A stretch of DNA of 64,000 nucleotides, taken from the NCBI RefSeq assembly GCF_003666685.1, contig NZ_RCIZ01000002.1, positions 392,501 through 456,500 on the forward strand, written 5' to 3'. This document shows, piece after piece, positions 7,882 through 18,020 of this stretch. The stretch's first letter is position 1. Every line of letters starts with the position of its first letter. The stretch is from Mesorhizobium sp. YM1C-6-2 (GTDB lineage Bacteria > Pseudomonadota > Alphaproteobacteria > Rhizobiales > Rhizobiaceae). Both the position numbers and the translations under genes were made by a program. The notes beneath the pieces were generated by a model. That model was given only the letters and a program-made list of their open reading frames with translations. It did not search any database and had not been told where the DNA came from.

Positions 7882-9930
7882 TCAGTTGGCGCTGGCGACA
7901 GGCGCCACCAGCGGCGTGACGCGGCGGATGGCGACGCGCCGGTTCTCGCGCTCGCGCGCCTGGGTGTTCACCTTCAGGTACTGCTCGCCATAGCCTTGCG
8001 TGGCGAGGTTCTCCGGCGGGATGTCGAACACGTTGGTGAGCGCTTCGGCGACCGCCTCGGCGCGCTTGTCCGACAGCGCCAGGTTGGCGTTGTCCGAACC
8101 GACCGCATCGGTATGGCCTTCCAGAAGGAAGGTCTCGGCCGGGTTCTTCTCCAGGAGCTTCTGCATCGCGTTCGCCACGCCCTCGAGCTTGGGTATCTCG
8201 CTCTCCGCGATGGAAGCGGAGCCGAACTCGAAGGTCAGCGTGTCCATGTCGATGCGGCGCACCTTGTCGCGGATGCGGGCGGAACGCTTCACCTCGGTCA
8301 GCGAATAGGTGCGCTCGACCCGTTCCACCGGCGGCTGCTCGAGGAACTCGTAGTAGTCGTCCGGCTCGTCCACATATTCCGCGTCGAGGATATATTCCTC
8401 GCGTGGAATGGTGAGACGCATCGGCGGCAGGTCGAGGCCGGGGTCACGCCACACGCCCCTGTCCTCGTAATCGTCCTCGACATAGACGAGGATCACCTCG
8501 CGGTTGTCGGGCTCGATGCGCGAACGGCGGATGACATCGCCATAGCGGTTGCGGATGGTGACGATGCGCACCCCGTTCGGCCGGGTGACGACCTCGCGGA
8601 TCCGGCCGCGCGGCAACTCGTCGTAATAGACGTCGTCGCGATCCCGGATGATGCGGGTGTAGTCGGGGCTGTCGATATAGGTGTGGTTGTTGATCTGGAT
8701 GATCGTGCGGTTGTCGTTGAATTCCTCGACGACCCGCGTGTCCTGGTGGCGTTCGCGGCGCTCCTCGCGGAACCGCTGGCGCTCTTCGCGCGAGGCGCCG
8801 ACCTCGATGCGGCGGCCTTCCTCCGAGGTCAGAGGCTGGATCTGCTCAGGCCGCATCGTCGCCTGCGCTGCCGCATCGCTTTCGGGCGGAGGACCCTGGT
8901 CGGCAGGCGGCTGCGGCTGAGCTGCCTGCTCGCCCTGCTGCTCGCCTTGCTGTCTGTCCCGTTGCCTGCGCTGCCGCTCGCCGGTCTGGGCAGGCTGCTC
9001 GCCTTCCAGGGCCGGTTGCTGGCCGGGCTCGGCTGCCGGTGCCGTTTCCTTCTGGCTGTCGAGGATCGGGGCGGCATTCGGATCGGCCGGAGCCTCGCCG
9101 GATTGCTCGCCCTGCTGCGCGGGCTGCCCGTCAGGCTGTTCACCCTGCCGCTCGCCGCGCCGGGCCGGTCGTCCGCCCTGTTCGGAGGGCTGTTCGCCTG
9201 TTAGGCCGGGTTGCTCGGCTGACGGCTGTTCGGTTGAAGGCTGTTCGCCCTGAGGCTGCTCGCCCTGCCGCTCCTGTGCAGGCACCTCCTCGGCCGGAGT
9301 CTCCGCAGCAGGGGCTTGCTGTTCTTCCTGCTGCTGCCGGCGCTCCTTGCGGCGTTCCTGACGGGGCTGCTGCTCTTCGGCAGCGGGAGCCTGCTGCTCT
9401 TCCGCAGCCGGGGCCTGCTGTTCCTCCTGCTGCTGCCGGCGCTCGTTGCGGCGTTCCTGACGGGGCTGCTGCTCTTCGGCAGCGGGAGCCTGCTGTTCTT
9501 CCGCGGCAGGGGCCTGCTGTTCCTGCTGCTGCCGCCTCTCCTTGCGGCGTTCCTGGCGGGGTTGCTGCTCTTCGGCGGCGGGAGCCTGCCGCTCTTCCGC
9601 AGCGGGGGCCTGCTGTTCCTCCTGCTGCCGCCTTTCCTTGCGGCGTTCCTGGCGAGGCTGCTGCTCTTCGGCAGCAGGAGCCTGCTGTTGTTCCTGCTGC
9701 TGTTGCCGGCGCTCCTTGCGACGTTCCTGGCGGGTCTTCTGCTCTTCAGCGGCGGGAGCCTGTTCGGGCGGGCAGGCCTCGCCCTCGCATTCGGCCTGGG
9801 CAAGGATCAGCGGTGCTTCGGTGGCGCGTGCGGCGAGCGGCTGGGCCGACAGCGGGAACGCGCCCAACGGCGCGGATGCCATGAGCAGGCCGAGCGCCGT
9901 GCCTGCCAGAATCCGTGGTTGGCGTTTCAT
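7882..9930 (-). CDS. OmpA-family protein with Gln/Glu/Arg repeat domain
   Basis: A 682-residue secreted protein. Residues 1-35 form a signal peptide ([26 protein letters not shown]). Residues of about 50-300 are low-complexity, with imperfect tandem units containing APAAEEQQ and [11 protein letters not shown] and then GEQP-type repeats. A middle domain around residues 370-530 carries the phrase [19 protein letters not shown] and many [12 protein letters not shown]-type strands. The C-terminus is a peptidoglycan-binding OmpA domain: [36 protein letters not shown] and NRRVAIRRV. It probably links outer membrane or periplasm to the cell wall. The long charged repeat is unusual in length and may vary between strains. 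Confidence 0.86.
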   Translation of the reverse strand: MKRQPRILAGTALGLLMASAPLGAFPLSAQPLAARATEAPLILAQAECEGEACPPEQAPAAEEQKTRQERRKERRQQQQEQQQAPAAEEQQPRQERRKERRQQEEQQAPAAEERQAPAAEEQQPRQERRKERRQQQEQQAPAAEEQQAPAAEEQQPRQERRNERRQQQEEQQAPAAEEQQAPAAEEQQPRQERRKERRQQQEEQQAPAAETPAEEVPAQERQGEQPQGEQPSTEQPSAEQPGLTGEQPSEQGGRPARRGERQGEQPDGQPAQQGEQSGEAPADPNAAPILDSQKETAPAAEPGQQPALEGEQPAQTGERQRRQRDRQQGEQQGEQAAQPQPPADQGPPPESDAAAQATMRPEQIQPLTSEEGRRIEVGASREERQRFREERRERHQDTRVVEEFNDNRTIIQINNHTYIDSPDYTRIIRDRDDVYYDELPRGRIREVVTRPNGVRIVTIRNRYGDVIRRSRIEPDNREVILVYVEDDYEDRGVWRDPGLDLPPMRLTIPREEYILDAEYVDEPDDYYEFLEQPPVERVERTYSLTEVKRSARIRDKVRRIDMDTLTFEFGSASIAESEIPKLEGVANAMQKLLEKNPAETFLLEGHTDAVGSDNANLALSDKRAEAVAEALTNVFDIPPENLATQGYGEQYLKVNTQARERENRRVAIRRVTPLVAPVASAN
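9290..9770. repeat. Imperfect tandem repeats within the OmpA-family gene
   Basis: The DNA repeats units containing CTGCTGTTCCTCCTGCTGCTG, GCGGCGTTCCTGACGGGG and CTGCTGCTCTTCGGCAGCGG several times. In the encoded protein (minus strand) these are the APAAEEQQ / [11 protein letters not shown] units. Copies differ at many positions and vary in length, so this is a coding repeat that can expand or contract by slippage or recombination, not a CRISPR array. Confidence 0.8.
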
Positions 9931-10110
9931 CGATTGAATCTCCTAAGGATGTGGGTGTCCCTAACCTCGCCGAAACCCTGCTGTGTCAGTTTTGGTTCCG
10001 CCGGAGCCGCTTTGACAGCGCTATCGGGCGACACCCGGACGGCTTCGTGGCAATATCGTGTTCGGGAAGGGGCAGAAGCCGTGCTTGACCTTCTCTCGGC
10101 GAAGCATCAC

Positions 10111-10566
10111 ATGCGCGCGATGAGCGAGCCCTTCTGGAAGACGAAGACGCTGGAGGAGATGGACGCCGCCGAGTGGGAATCACTCTGCGACGGCTGCGGA
10201 AAGTGTTGCCTGTCCAAGCTAGAAGACGAGGACACGGGAGAAATCTACTTTACCAGCGTCGGCTGCCGGCTTTTCAACTCGAAGACCTGCCGCTGCAACG
10301 ACTACGCGAACCGACAGTCGCAGGTCTCCGATTGCGTCAAGCTGACGCCCGAAAACGTCCGCACCATCGCGTGGCTGCCGAGCACCTGCGCCTATCGCCT
10401 GGTGGCGGAGGGACGCGACCTCTACCCCTGGCACCCGCTGATCTCAGGCGACAGGAACAGCGTGCACAAGGCGGGAGCCTCGGTGCGCGGCCGCGTCACC
10501 GCGTCCGAGGCGGACATGCAGGACCCCGAAGACTATTTCGAGCACATGCTCGACGGCGAGCCTTGA
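10111..10566 (+). CDS. YcgN family cysteine-cluster protein
   Basis: About 151 residues from the ATG at 10111; an ATG at 10120 ([14 protein letters not shown]) is equally possible and matches the usual family start. The protein has the YcgN/UPF0260 layout: [14 protein letters not shown], then a second cluster [15 protein letters not shown], a [12 protein letters not shown] segment and [19 protein letters not shown]. The conserved cysteines (CxxCxxCC and later pairs) suggest a metal or Fe-S cluster site; function is unassigned. It is divergent from the OmpA-family gene. Confidence 0.85.
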   Translation: MRAMSEPFWKTKTLEEMDAAEWESLCDGCGKCCLSKLEDEDTGEIYFTSVGCRLFNSKTCRCNDYANRQSQVSDCVKLTPENVRTIAWLPSTCAYRLVAEGRDLYPWHPLISGDRNSVHKAGASVRGRVTASEADMQDPEDYFEHMLDGEP

Positions 10567-10702
10567 GCTCGGCCCCCGAAATCCCCCGGCATCGATGGCT
10601 TGCAACATGAACCTTGAATGAACGGACGATTCCCGTGCCGTTCAGTCGGGGTCGCGCAATCTCCGGTCAATCGCCTCGGCGAGATGACAGAAGGAGAAGA
10701 AC

Positions 10703-11062
10703 ATGTTGACCAAGCTCAGGACCGCCGCCTTTTCCGCCCTGATCGGCCTCGGCGCCATCGCCGCCGTGCCGGCCGCGGCCCAGGCCGAAGGCCTCTACCT
10801 CAATTACGGAAGCGGCTATGGCGGCTCCGGCTTCGGGGTCCAGGTCGGCGACTACGGCCGTCACCACTATCGCCCTGACCGCCGTCACTTCCGCGCCTGC
10901 ACGCCGCAACGCGCCGCGAACAAGGCCGAGCGCTACGGCGTCCGTCGCGCCCGCGTGATCGATGTCGACCGCCGCACCATCACGGTCGCCGGCCACAAGT
11001 GGGGCGAGCGCGTGCGCATGACCTTCGGCCGTTCGGCCAACTGCCCGATCGTCCGCTGGTAG
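10703..11062 (+). CDS. Small secreted basic protein, unknown function
   Basis: A 119-residue protein starting at an ATG with GAAGGAGAAG just upstream as ribosome site. A signal peptide ends near residue 28 (AAVPAAAQAEG). The mature part has a Gly/Tyr-rich start (LYLNYGSGYGGSGFGVQVG), a His/Arg stretch, and a conserved-looking tail with two cysteines (ACTPQRAANKAERYGVRRARV and SANCPIVRW). Similar short secreted proteins are frequent in Hyphomicrobiales; I do not recognise a named family. A strong bidirectional terminator follows. Confidence 0.75.
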   Translation: MLTKLRTAAFSALIGLGAIAAVPAAAQAEGLYLNYGSGYGGSGFGVQVGDYGRHHYRPDRRHFRACTPQRAANKAERYGVRRARVIDVDRRTITVAGHKWGERVRMTFGRSANCPIVRW

Positions 11063-11114
11063 ATCGCCGGCCTTAGAGTAGCGAGAGCCGCCGTCACCGA
11101 CAGGCGCGCTCGAA

Positions 11115-11148
11115 AAAAAGCCCCGGAGGTCTCCTTCCGGGGCTTTTT
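11115..11148. terminator. Bidirectional rho-independent terminator
   Basis: AAAAAGCCCCGGA (11115-11127) and TCCGGGGCTTTTT (11136-11148) form a perfect 13-bp symmetrical stem with an 8-base loop and T-runs on both strands. It lies between the convergent small secreted protein gene (ends 11062) and the SIMPL gene (ends 11166) and serves both. Confidence 0.92.
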
Positions 11149-11165
11149 CAGGCTGCCGGTTGCGG

Positions 11166-11879
11166 CTATTTCAGCTCGAAGGTCATGTTGACCTGCACGC
11201 GATAGCTGGTCTCGCCGGCCTCGATCGGCACCGAGGCCCCCATCATGGCGCGGTCGAAGGATTTTGCCTGGATCTGCATCGGCTGGGCGCCGAACGACTG
11301 GTCCATGATCTCGAGCACGCGGCCGAGCTGGACACCGGCGGCCTCGGCCAGGGTCTTCGCTCTGGTGGTCGCCTCGGCGACGGCATTCTTGCGCGCCTCG
11401 GTGATGGTGGCCGACGGATCGTCGTTGGTGAAGACGATGTTGCCGCCCTGGTTGACGCCCAGCGACACGGCCTTGTCGATGATCTCGCCGGTCTTGACGA
11501 GGTCGCGCACCCGCACCGTAAGCGTGTTGACCACCTGGTAGGCGACGAGTTCCGCGTCCTGGGTGCCGTCCGGCTTGTTGGTGTAGTTGTAGCGCGGCAT
11601 GATCTGCAGGCCGGCCGTCTGCACGTCGCGGTCGGCGATGCCGAACTGCTTGACCGCCTCGATGACCTCCGCCATCGCGGCGTTGTTGGCGTCGAGCGCC
11701 TCGCGTGCGGTCTTTGCCTCGCGCATCACGCTGAGTGACAGGATCGCCATGTCGGGCGCCACCGTCGCCTCGCCCTCGCCGGTCACCACGATGCGTGGTT
11801 GTATCGGTTCAGCGGCGGCCGCCACGGCCGGCAGGGCCATCATCGCCGCGAGCCCCAGCGCCATCATTCTTCTGTTCAT
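11166..11879 (-). CDS. SIMPL domain (DUF541) periplasmic protein
   Basis: A 237-residue exported protein with a signal peptide (MMALGLAAMMALPAVAAAAEP). The rest is one SIMPL/DUF541 domain: RIVVTGEGEATVAPDMAIL at the start, the DRDVQTAGLQIMPRYNY segment typical of the family, VVNTLTVRVRDLVKTGEI, and the closing SYRVQVNMTFEL. Family members are envelope proteins (for example BP26 of Brucella). It is divergent from the RND efflux operon with about 210 bp between starts, and its transcript ends at the bidirectional terminator. Confidence 0.9.
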   Translation of the reverse strand: MNRRMMALGLAAMMALPAVAAAAEPIQPRIVVTGEGEATVAPDMAILSLSVMREAKTAREALDANNAAMAEVIEAVKQFGIADRDVQTAGLQIMPRYNYTNKPDGTQDAELVAYQVVNTLTVRVRDLVKTGEIIDKAVSLGVNQGGNIVFTNDDPSATITEARKNAVAEATTRAKTLAEAAGVQLGRVLEIMDQSFGAQPMQIQAKSFDRAMMGASVPIEAGETSYRVQVNMTFELK

Positions 11880-12092
11880 GAGGTTTCCTCGTAAGATTCA
11901 CTGCAATTGCGACGTATGCCGCGATTATGGATGCATTGCGGCGGACGGTCTCCTCCGCCGCACGCCGATCGACACGACAATCTACGGCTGTATCGTACCT
12001 GGCGGAAGCTTGAGGCTGGCCGAATGCGCAGAGATTCTCTAAGAAAGTACGATCTACCGGAATTGAACCCGTTGTGAGGGGAGTGCAGGATT

Positions 12093-13265
12093 GTGCCACG
12101 TCGTCGTTCAGGGCTAGCTCTAGCGATCGCGGGTTCCTGCCTGCTTGCCGGTTCCGGCGCGTTCGCCCAGGAGCAGCCGGCCGCAGCGCCGCCAATGGTC
12201 GAGACCGCGGCCGTCAAGCTTTCGGAGGTCACCACGAAGACCGAGTTCGTCGGCTCGGTGGTCGCGGCGCAGCAGGTGGCGCTCATGGCGCGCGTCGAAG
12301 GCTTCCTCGACGAGGTGAACTTCACGGAAGGCACCTTCGTGAAGGCCGACAGCATCGCCTTCGTGATAGAGAAGGATACCTACCAGGCGGCGGTCGAAGG
12401 GGCGCAGGCTCAGCTCGAATCGGCGAAAGCGGCCGAGGCGGGGGCGGAAGCCAATCTCAAGCTGCAGGACATCAACCTGGTTCGGCAGCAGGAGCTGCTG
12501 AGGACTGCCGCCGTTTCCCAGTCGACCGTCGATCAGGCGCAGGCCAACCGGGACAACGCGGCAGCCCAGGTCGATCAGGCGAAGGCCCAGATCCTGCTGA
12601 TGCAGTCGCAACTGCGGACCGCCCAGCTCAATCTCTCCTACACCGACGTGAAATCGCCGATCGCCGGCCGCATCGGCAGGGCGAACATCACGGAAGGCAA
12701 CCTCGTGTCTCCGTCCAGCGGCGCGCTGGCGACCGTCGTGCAGACCGATCCGATCCGCGTCGTCTTCTCGATCTCCGACCGCGAATATCTCGGCGTGGTC
12801 AAGTCGCTGCAGCCGGACAATGCCGGCATCGCCGCCGATGCGGCTCACTTTCAGCCGAGGCTCAGGCTGTCCGACGGCAGCGACTACGACCAGCCGGGCA
12901 AGATCGCCTTCATCGACAACACGCTGGACCCGTCGACCGGCACGATCGCCGTCTATGCCGAATTCGCCAATCCGCAGCTGAAGCTCGTACCGGGCCAGTT
13001 CGTGTCGGTCACCGTGCAGTCCGGCGAAAGCGTCCAGCTTCCGGTGGTGCCGGCATCAGCCATCCTGCAGGATCAGGAGGGTGCCTATGTCTTCGGGCTT
13101 GGCGAAGGCAACCGCGCGGAAATTCGCCGCGTGACGCTTGGCCAGCGCGTCGGCACCGACTGGGCGGTGACGGCCGGGCTCGCCCAGGGCGAGATGGTCA
13201 TCGTCTCCGGAATCCAGAAGGTGCAGGCAGGCGTCGCAGTGACACCGCAGCCGGCGGGGAACTGA
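12093..13265 (+). CDS. RND efflux periplasmic adaptor (membrane fusion protein)
   Basis: A 390-residue AcrA/MexA/BepD-type adaptor. The start is a GTG at 12093 with GCAGGA just upstream. A signal peptide ends in GSGAFAQEQ. Domains in order are the first half of the lipoyl/barrel-sandwich (VGSVVAAQQVALMARVEGFLDEV), an alpha-helical hairpin (about residues 95-180, QAQLESAKAAEAGAEANLKL), the second lipoyl half (LSYTDVKSPIAGRIGRANIT), and a beta-barrel plus membrane-proximal domain ending in VIVSGIQKVQAGVAV. It works with the permease 3 bp downstream and an outer-membrane channel that is not in this window. Confidence 0.92.
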   Translation: MPRRRSGLALAIAGSCLLAGSGAFAQEQPAAAPPMVETAAVKLSEVTTKTEFVGSVVAAQQVALMARVEGFLDEVNFTEGTFVKADSIAFVIEKDTYQAAVEGAQAQLESAKAAEAGAEANLKLQDINLVRQQELLRTAAVSQSTVDQAQANRDNAAAQVDQAKAQILLMQSQLRTAQLNLSYTDVKSPIAGRIGRANITEGNLVSPSSGALATVVQTDPIRVVFSISDREYLGVVKSLQPDNAGIAADAAHFQPRLRLSDGSDYDQPGKIAFIDNTLDPSTGTIAVYAEFANPQLKLVPGQFVSVTVQSGESVQLPVVPASAILQDQEGAYVFGLGEGNRAEIRRVTLGQRVGTDWAVTAGLAQGEMVIVSGIQKVQAGVAVTPQPAGN

Positions 13266-13268
13266 TCC

Positions 13269-16200
13269 ATGTTCGCCGATATCTTCATCCATCGTCCCCG
13301 GCTGGCGATGGTGATCGCCATCATCATCACGCTCGCCGGCGCCCTGGCGCTCATCAACATACCGGTCGCGCAATACCCTGATATCACGCCGCCGACCGTG
13401 CAGGTGACCGCCAGCTATCCGGGTGCGGACGCGCAGACGCTGGCCGAGACGGTCGCCGCCCCCATCGAGCAGCAGGTCAACGGCGTCCAGGGCATGATCT
13501 ACATGGCCTCGACCACCAGCTCGAGCGGTCTCTACACGCTGACGGTGACGTTCGCCGTCGGCTCCGATCCCGACATCGCGCAGGTCAACGTCCAGAACCG
13601 CGTGGCGCTTGCGACGCCGCAACTGCCCGACGCGGTGACGCGGCTCGGCGTCAACGTGCGCGCACAGCAACCGAACTTCCTGCTCATCGCCAACGTCTAT
13701 TCGCCGAACGGATCGCGCGACGGGCTCTTCCTGTCGAACTACGCGCAGATCAACGTGGTGAACCCGGTGGCGCGCGTCGCCGGCGTCGGCTCGGCCAGCC
13801 TGATGGGCGGGCTCAGCTATTCGATGCGCATCTGGCTCGATCCGCAGCGCATGGCAGCCCTCGGCATCACGTCCGACGACGTCACCAACGCGATCCAGCA
13901 GCAGAACGTGCAGGCAGGCGCCGGCCTGATCGGCGCGCCGCCGATACCGAACGACCAGGTGCTGCAATATTCGATCACCGCGCTCGGCCGCCTCACCAGC
14001 ACCGACCAGTTCGCGGACATCATCATCCGCGTCAACGACACCGGCGGCATCGTGCGCGTGCGCGACATCGCCAGGGTGGAACTCGGCGCGCAGACCTATG
14101 CCTCGATCAGCCAGCTCAACGGCCGGCCGGCGGCGACGATGGCGATCTACCAGTCGCCGGGCTCCAACGCGCTCGGCGTGGCGCAGGCGGTCAAGGCAGA
14201 GCTCGAATCGCTGAAAGGGCGCTTCCCCGACGACGTCGCCTATCAGGTCATCTACGATTCCACCGATTTCGTCCGCGCGACCGTACACGAGATCGTCTAC
14301 ACGCTGGCGCTCACCGGCGTCATCGTTCTCGCCGTCGTCTTCATCTTCCTGCAGGACTGGCGCGCCACGCTGATCCCCGCGCTCACCATCCCGGTGTCGC
14401 TAATCGGCGTCTTCGCGGTGCTGCTCGCCTTCGGCTTTTCCGCGAACACGGTCACCCTCTTCGCGCTGATCCTGGCGATCGGACTGGTGGTCGACGATGC
14501 GATCGTCGTCGTCGAGAACGTGCAGCGCGTGATGGAGGAGGAACCGGGCATCCATCCGGCGGAAGCCGCGCACAAGGCGATGGCGCAGGTGACCGGCCCG
14601 ATCATCTCGACCACGCTCGTCCTCTTCGCCGTGTTCCTGCCGGTCGCTTTTCTCCCCGGCATCACCGGCCAGCTCTACCGGCAGTTCGCGATCACCATCA
14701 CCGCGTCGGTGGCGATCTCAGCGCTCAATGCGCTGACGCTCAGCCCTGCACTTTGTGCCGTGTTCCTCAGGCCGCCGCGTGAGGGCAGGGGGCTGTTCCG
14801 CTACTTCAATCGCGGGCTCGACAAGACGCGCGACGGCTATTCCACTGTCAACCGGCTGCTGTCGCGCCGTTCCCTGATCGCGCTGCTGATCGTCGCCGCC
14901 TTTGGCGGTCTCGCGGCCTGGCAGTTCGTGCGCACCCCGACGGCCTTCATCCCGACCGAAGACCAGGGCGTGCTGTTCGCGAACATCCAGCTTCCCGACG
15001 CCGCCGCGCTGCCCAGGACACAGGGCGTCCTGGACAAGGTCGAGCAGATCGCCACGGCCACCGAGGGTGTGGCCAACGTCGTCACCATCTCGGGCTATTC
15101 GCTGCTGTCGGGAGCCATCCAGCCGAACAGCGGCCTGGCCCTCATCGTCCTGAAGCCGTGGGACGAGCGCAAGACGCCCGAGACGGGGCTGCGCGGCATC
15201 TACGCCAAGCTCAACCAGGATTTCGCCGCGCTCGGCGCCGCCAATATCATCCTCTTTCCGCCGCCCGCCATCCCCGGCGTCGGCAATGCCGAAGGCTTCG
15301 ACTTCCGTCTCGAGGCGCTCGGCGGCCAGTCGCCGGAGGAGCTCGCGCAGGTCATGCGTTCCTTCATCGTGGCGGCGAATGCGGACCCGGCCATCGGCAG
15401 CGCCTATTCGACCTTCTCGGCCGAAGTGCCCGGCCTGTTCGTCGACATCGACCGCAACAGCGCGCAACGGCTGAACGTGCCGGTCTCGACGATCTTCAAC
15501 ACGCTGCAGGCGCAGCTCGGGTCGGCCTATGTCAACAACATCACGATCATGGGGCAGGTCTATCAGGTCAATGTGCAGGCCGATCAGGCCTTCCGGCGCA
15601 CGCCCGACGACATATTGAAGATCTACGTGCGCAGCACCACCGGGGCGATGGTGCCGCTGCGCGCCGTCGCGACTGTCAGGGCGGAGCTTCAGCCGACGCT
15701 GCTTGCCCGCTACAACCAGTTCACCGCGGCGACCATCAACGGAACGCCGTCGGCGGGCTCGTCGTCCGGCCAGGCGATGGACGCGATGGCGAAGCTGGCC
15801 AGCACGTCGCTGCCGCAAGGCTACGCGTTCGAGTGGTCGAGCCTCTCCTACCAGGAGGCGCTGGCCGGCGCCTCGACGGTCGTCGTCTTCGCGCTGGCGA
15901 TCATATTCGGCTATCTCTTCCTCGTCGCGCAGTATGAAAGCTGGACCATCCCCTTCGCGGTTCTCGCCTCGGTCGTGGTGGCCATCCTGGGCGCCATACT
16001 CGGCATCCAGATGGTCAAGCTCGGGCTGAACATCTACGCGCAGATCGGCCTGGTGCTGCTGATCGGCCTGGCGGCGAAGAACGCGATCCTGATCGTCGAG
16101 TTCGCCAAGGAGAGCTACGAATCCGGCAAGAGCCTGCAGGAGGCCGCGATCGAAGGCGGGCACATGCGCTTCCGCGCCGTGCTGATGACGGCGATCGCCT

Positions 16201-16415
16201 TCATCCTCGGCTCGGTGCCGCTGGTGCTGACGACCGGCGCGGGCGCGGCGAGCCGCGTCTCGATCGGCGCGACGGTGGTGGCCGGCATGCTGGCCGCGAC
16301 CGTCATCGGCATCCTGCTCATCCCGGCGCTGTTCGTGCTCTTCGTCAGGCTGGGCGAGATGATCGGCGGCACCCGGCGCAAGGAACCCGCCGCCGCGACC
16401 CCGCCTGCCGCCTAG
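13269..16415 (+). CDS. RND multidrug efflux permease (HAE-1 family)
   Basis: A 1048-residue inner-membrane proton/drug antiporter, full length for the AcrB/MexB/BepE family. It opens with [19 protein letters not shown] and has the expected twelve helices around two large periplasmic loops. The proton-relay aspartates are visible in [20 protein letters not shown] and the relay lysine in [18 protein letters not shown]. Periplasmic signatures include [20 protein letters not shown] and [15 protein letters not shown]. It forms an operon with the adaptor. No dedicated repressor gene is adjacent, so control would be from elsewhere or from the divergent region upstream. Confidence 0.95.
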   Translation: MFADIFIHRPRLAMVIAIIITLAGALALINIPVAQYPDITPPTVQVTASYPGADAQTLAETVAAPIEQQVNGVQGMIYMASTTSSSGLYTLTVTFAVGSDPDIAQVNVQNRVALATPQLPDAVTRLGVNVRAQQPNFLLIANVYSPNGSRDGLFLSNYAQINVVNPVARVAGVGSASLMGGLSYSMRIWLDPQRMAALGITSDDVTNAIQQQNVQAGAGLIGAPPIPNDQVLQYSITALGRLTSTDQFADIIIRVNDTGGIVRVRDIARVELGAQTYASISQLNGRPAATMAIYQSPGSNALGVAQAVKAELESLKGRFPDDVAYQVIYDSTDFVRATVHEIVYTLALTGVIVLAVVFIFLQDWRATLIPALTIPVSLIGVFAVLLAFGFSANTVTLFALILAIGLVVDDAIVVVENVQRVMEEEPGIHPAEAAHKAMAQVTGPIISTTLVLFAVFLPVAFLPGITGQLYRQFAITITASVAISALNALTLSPALCAVFLRPPREGRGLFRYFNRGLDKTRDGYSTVNRLLSRRSLIALLIVAAFGGLAAWQFVRTPTAFIPTEDQGVLFANIQLPDAAALPRTQGVLDKVEQIATATEGVANVVTISGYSLLSGAIQPNSGLALIVLKPWDERKTPETGLRGIYAKLNQDFAALGAANIILFPPPAIPGVGNAEGFDFRLEALGGQSPEELAQVMRSFIVAANADPAIGSAYSTFSAEVPGLFVDIDRNSAQRLNVPVSTIFNTLQAQLGSAYVNNITIMGQVYQVNVQADQAFRRTPDDILKIYVRSTTGAMVPLRAVATVRAELQPTLLARYNQFTAATINGTPSAGSSSGQAMDAMAKLASTSLPQGYAFEWSSLSYQEALAGASTVVVFALAIIFGYLFLVAQYESWTIPFAVLASVVVAILGAILGIQMVKLGLNIYAQIGLVLLIGLAAKNAILIVEFAKESYESGKSLQEAAIEGGHMRFRAVLMTAIAFILGSVPLVLTTGAGAASRVSIGATVVAGMLAATVIGILLIPALFVLFVRLGEMIGGTRRKEPAAATPPAA

Positions 16416-16490
16416 CCGAGGCAGCTGCCAGGGGCGGCGCCGGTTGGCGCCTCCCGTCCGCCGGCCGGCATCGGCTGATTGTCGACAGGC

Positions 16491-18020
16491 CTAGTCCACC
16501 AGCTCGAAATCGCCGGGCTTCCAGGTCTTGTCGAACCACGGCGCCTGGGGTCCGTAGAGCCTGAAGATCACGTTCCAGCTCTTGCCGGGCCTGGTCTGCA
16601 CCCAGTTGCCTTCCTGGCCCTCCGGCGCCTGCGGGCCGAACCAGATCGTGTGGGACCCGTCCTCGTTTGCCTTCATCGCCGGGTTGAGGCTGTCGATCCC
16701 GGCCGCCCGCTGGTCCGTCTCCAGCAGCGAGCGCGTCTGCGAATCGTAGACGACGAAGGACCAGAAGGCTTCCGCCGGCACCGGCGCGGGCAGGGTGATC
16801 CTGTAGGTCTTGCCGCCGTCGAGATAGTCGCCCTTGGCGTCGCGCACCGCATAGGCGTAAGCCGATCCCGTCCCCGGTTTCGCCTCGGCCATCGAAGGCG
16901 TGATGCCGGTGGCGTAGTAGTGGAACGCCGTGCGCGCGTCGAGGAGCCTGGCGCCGGCCTCGAGGAACTCGTAGCTGCCGCCGATGAAGGCGTTGCGCCA
17001 TTGCCGGTCCTCATAGAGGATCGCCTGCGGGTTGCGCGGCGCGAAAAGCAGGGCGCGCGCCGTCGCATTGCCGACGGCGATGGCGTCGGACAGGATCTCC
17101 TTCGTCTTCTCGCTCGGCTCGAAAGGCTTGCCCTTCTGGATTCCGATCGCAGCGAAAAGCCCCGCCATCTCGGGATCGAAGGCACCGGCGGGTTCGGCCT
17201 GGACGGCAGCGTTGAGTTCTTCGTAGAAGCTGAAGTCGTTGGGGGGGATCGTGTTGAGCTGCACGCCCGATATGTTCGAGAAGGTGGACGGCGGCGGGTT
17301 CTCCGCTGCCGACAGCGGGTAGATCCTGGCCTTCTCCTTGACGTTCCTCACCGTCGCGGCAATGTCGCCGTTCTCCACGAAGGCGCGATAGAGGCCGACC
17401 AGGTGGTTGGTCCGCGACGGGACCATGTAATAGCCTTCCGGCGGGAGCTCGCCGGAATAGCCCGGCGGCACGAAAAGATACTTGCCTCCCTTGCCCTGGT
17501 CCGGGCCGGTGATGCCGAGATCGGTGATGAAGCGGAACGCGGCGTCGTTGACCGGCCCCAGCACGGAAGGCGGCACCTCGACGACCATCGGACCGTCGGT
17601 GAGGTCGAGGCAGTGGAAGACATAGGGCGTCGCCGGGTTGGGCGTCAGGAGCAGCGAACGCGCGTCGACCAGCGTCTCGGTGATGGCGATGCCGCCATTC
17701 TTCCTTACCCCGACCGCCTCCAGCCCCTTGCAGATGGCGTGCACTGAGGCGACCGGCACGCCCGACAGGAAGGCCTCGATCCCGCGGGTGAAATCGAGAT
17801 TGTCGTAGATCCTGGCGACCGTCTCGGCGTCCGGCAGGCCGTCGAAGAACTTCAGCGTGCCGATCCGGCTTTCGGTCGCCTCCGGCGTCAGGATCGAAGG
17901 CGGGATCTCCGCCGAATAGTCCGGCTTCTCGCCGTCTTCCTGCGCGTGCAGCGAGGCCGCCATCATGAAAAAAGCAAGCAACGCCGTGGCCGCCACCACT
18001 GACGTATTCGTGCACTTCAC
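16491..18020 (-). CDS. DUF1254/DUF1214 domain protein, exported
   Basis: A 509-residue protein from a GTG start ending at 18020, chosen because an AGGAGGA ribosome site lies 7 bp upstream; the frame extends to 18077 without support. The signal peptide is VVAATALLAFFMMAASLHAQE. The DUF1254 domain follows (about residues 60-190, with ARSLLLTPNPATPYVFHCLDL) and then DUF1214 (about residues 380-480, with YRITLPAPVPAEAFWSFVVYD and the closing NWVQTRPGKSWNVIFRLYG). The family is widespread and of unknown function. It is transcribed alone. Confidence 0.88.
   Translation of the reverse strand: MKCTNTSVVAATALLAFFMMAASLHAQEDGEKPDYSAEIPPSILTPEATESRIGTLKFFDGLPDAETVARIYDNLDFTRGIEAFLSGVPVASVHAICKGLEAVGVRKNGGIAITETLVDARSLLLTPNPATPYVFHCLDLTDGPMVVEVPPSVLGPVNDAAFRFITDLGITGPDQGKGGKYLFVPPGYSGELPPEGYYMVPSRTNHLVGLYRAFVENGDIAATVRNVKEKARIYPLSAAENPPPSTFSNISGVQLNTIPPNDFSFYEELNAAVQAEPAGAFDPEMAGLFAAIGIQKGKPFEPSEKTKEILSDAIAVGNATARALLFAPRNPQAILYEDRQWRNAFIGGSYEFLEAGARLLDARTAFHYYATGITPSMAEAKPGTGSAYAYAVRDAKGDYLDGGKTYRITLPAPVPAEAFWSFVVYDSQTRSLLETDQRAAGIDSLNPAMKANEDGSHTIWFGPQAPEGQEGNWVQTRPGKSWNVIFRLYGPQAPWFDKTWKPGDFELVD

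Noticed and set aside
9290-9770. Regular repeats that might be a CRISPR array
   Set aside because: The units are in frame, imperfect, without unique spacers and encode a protein repeat within the OmpA-family gene.
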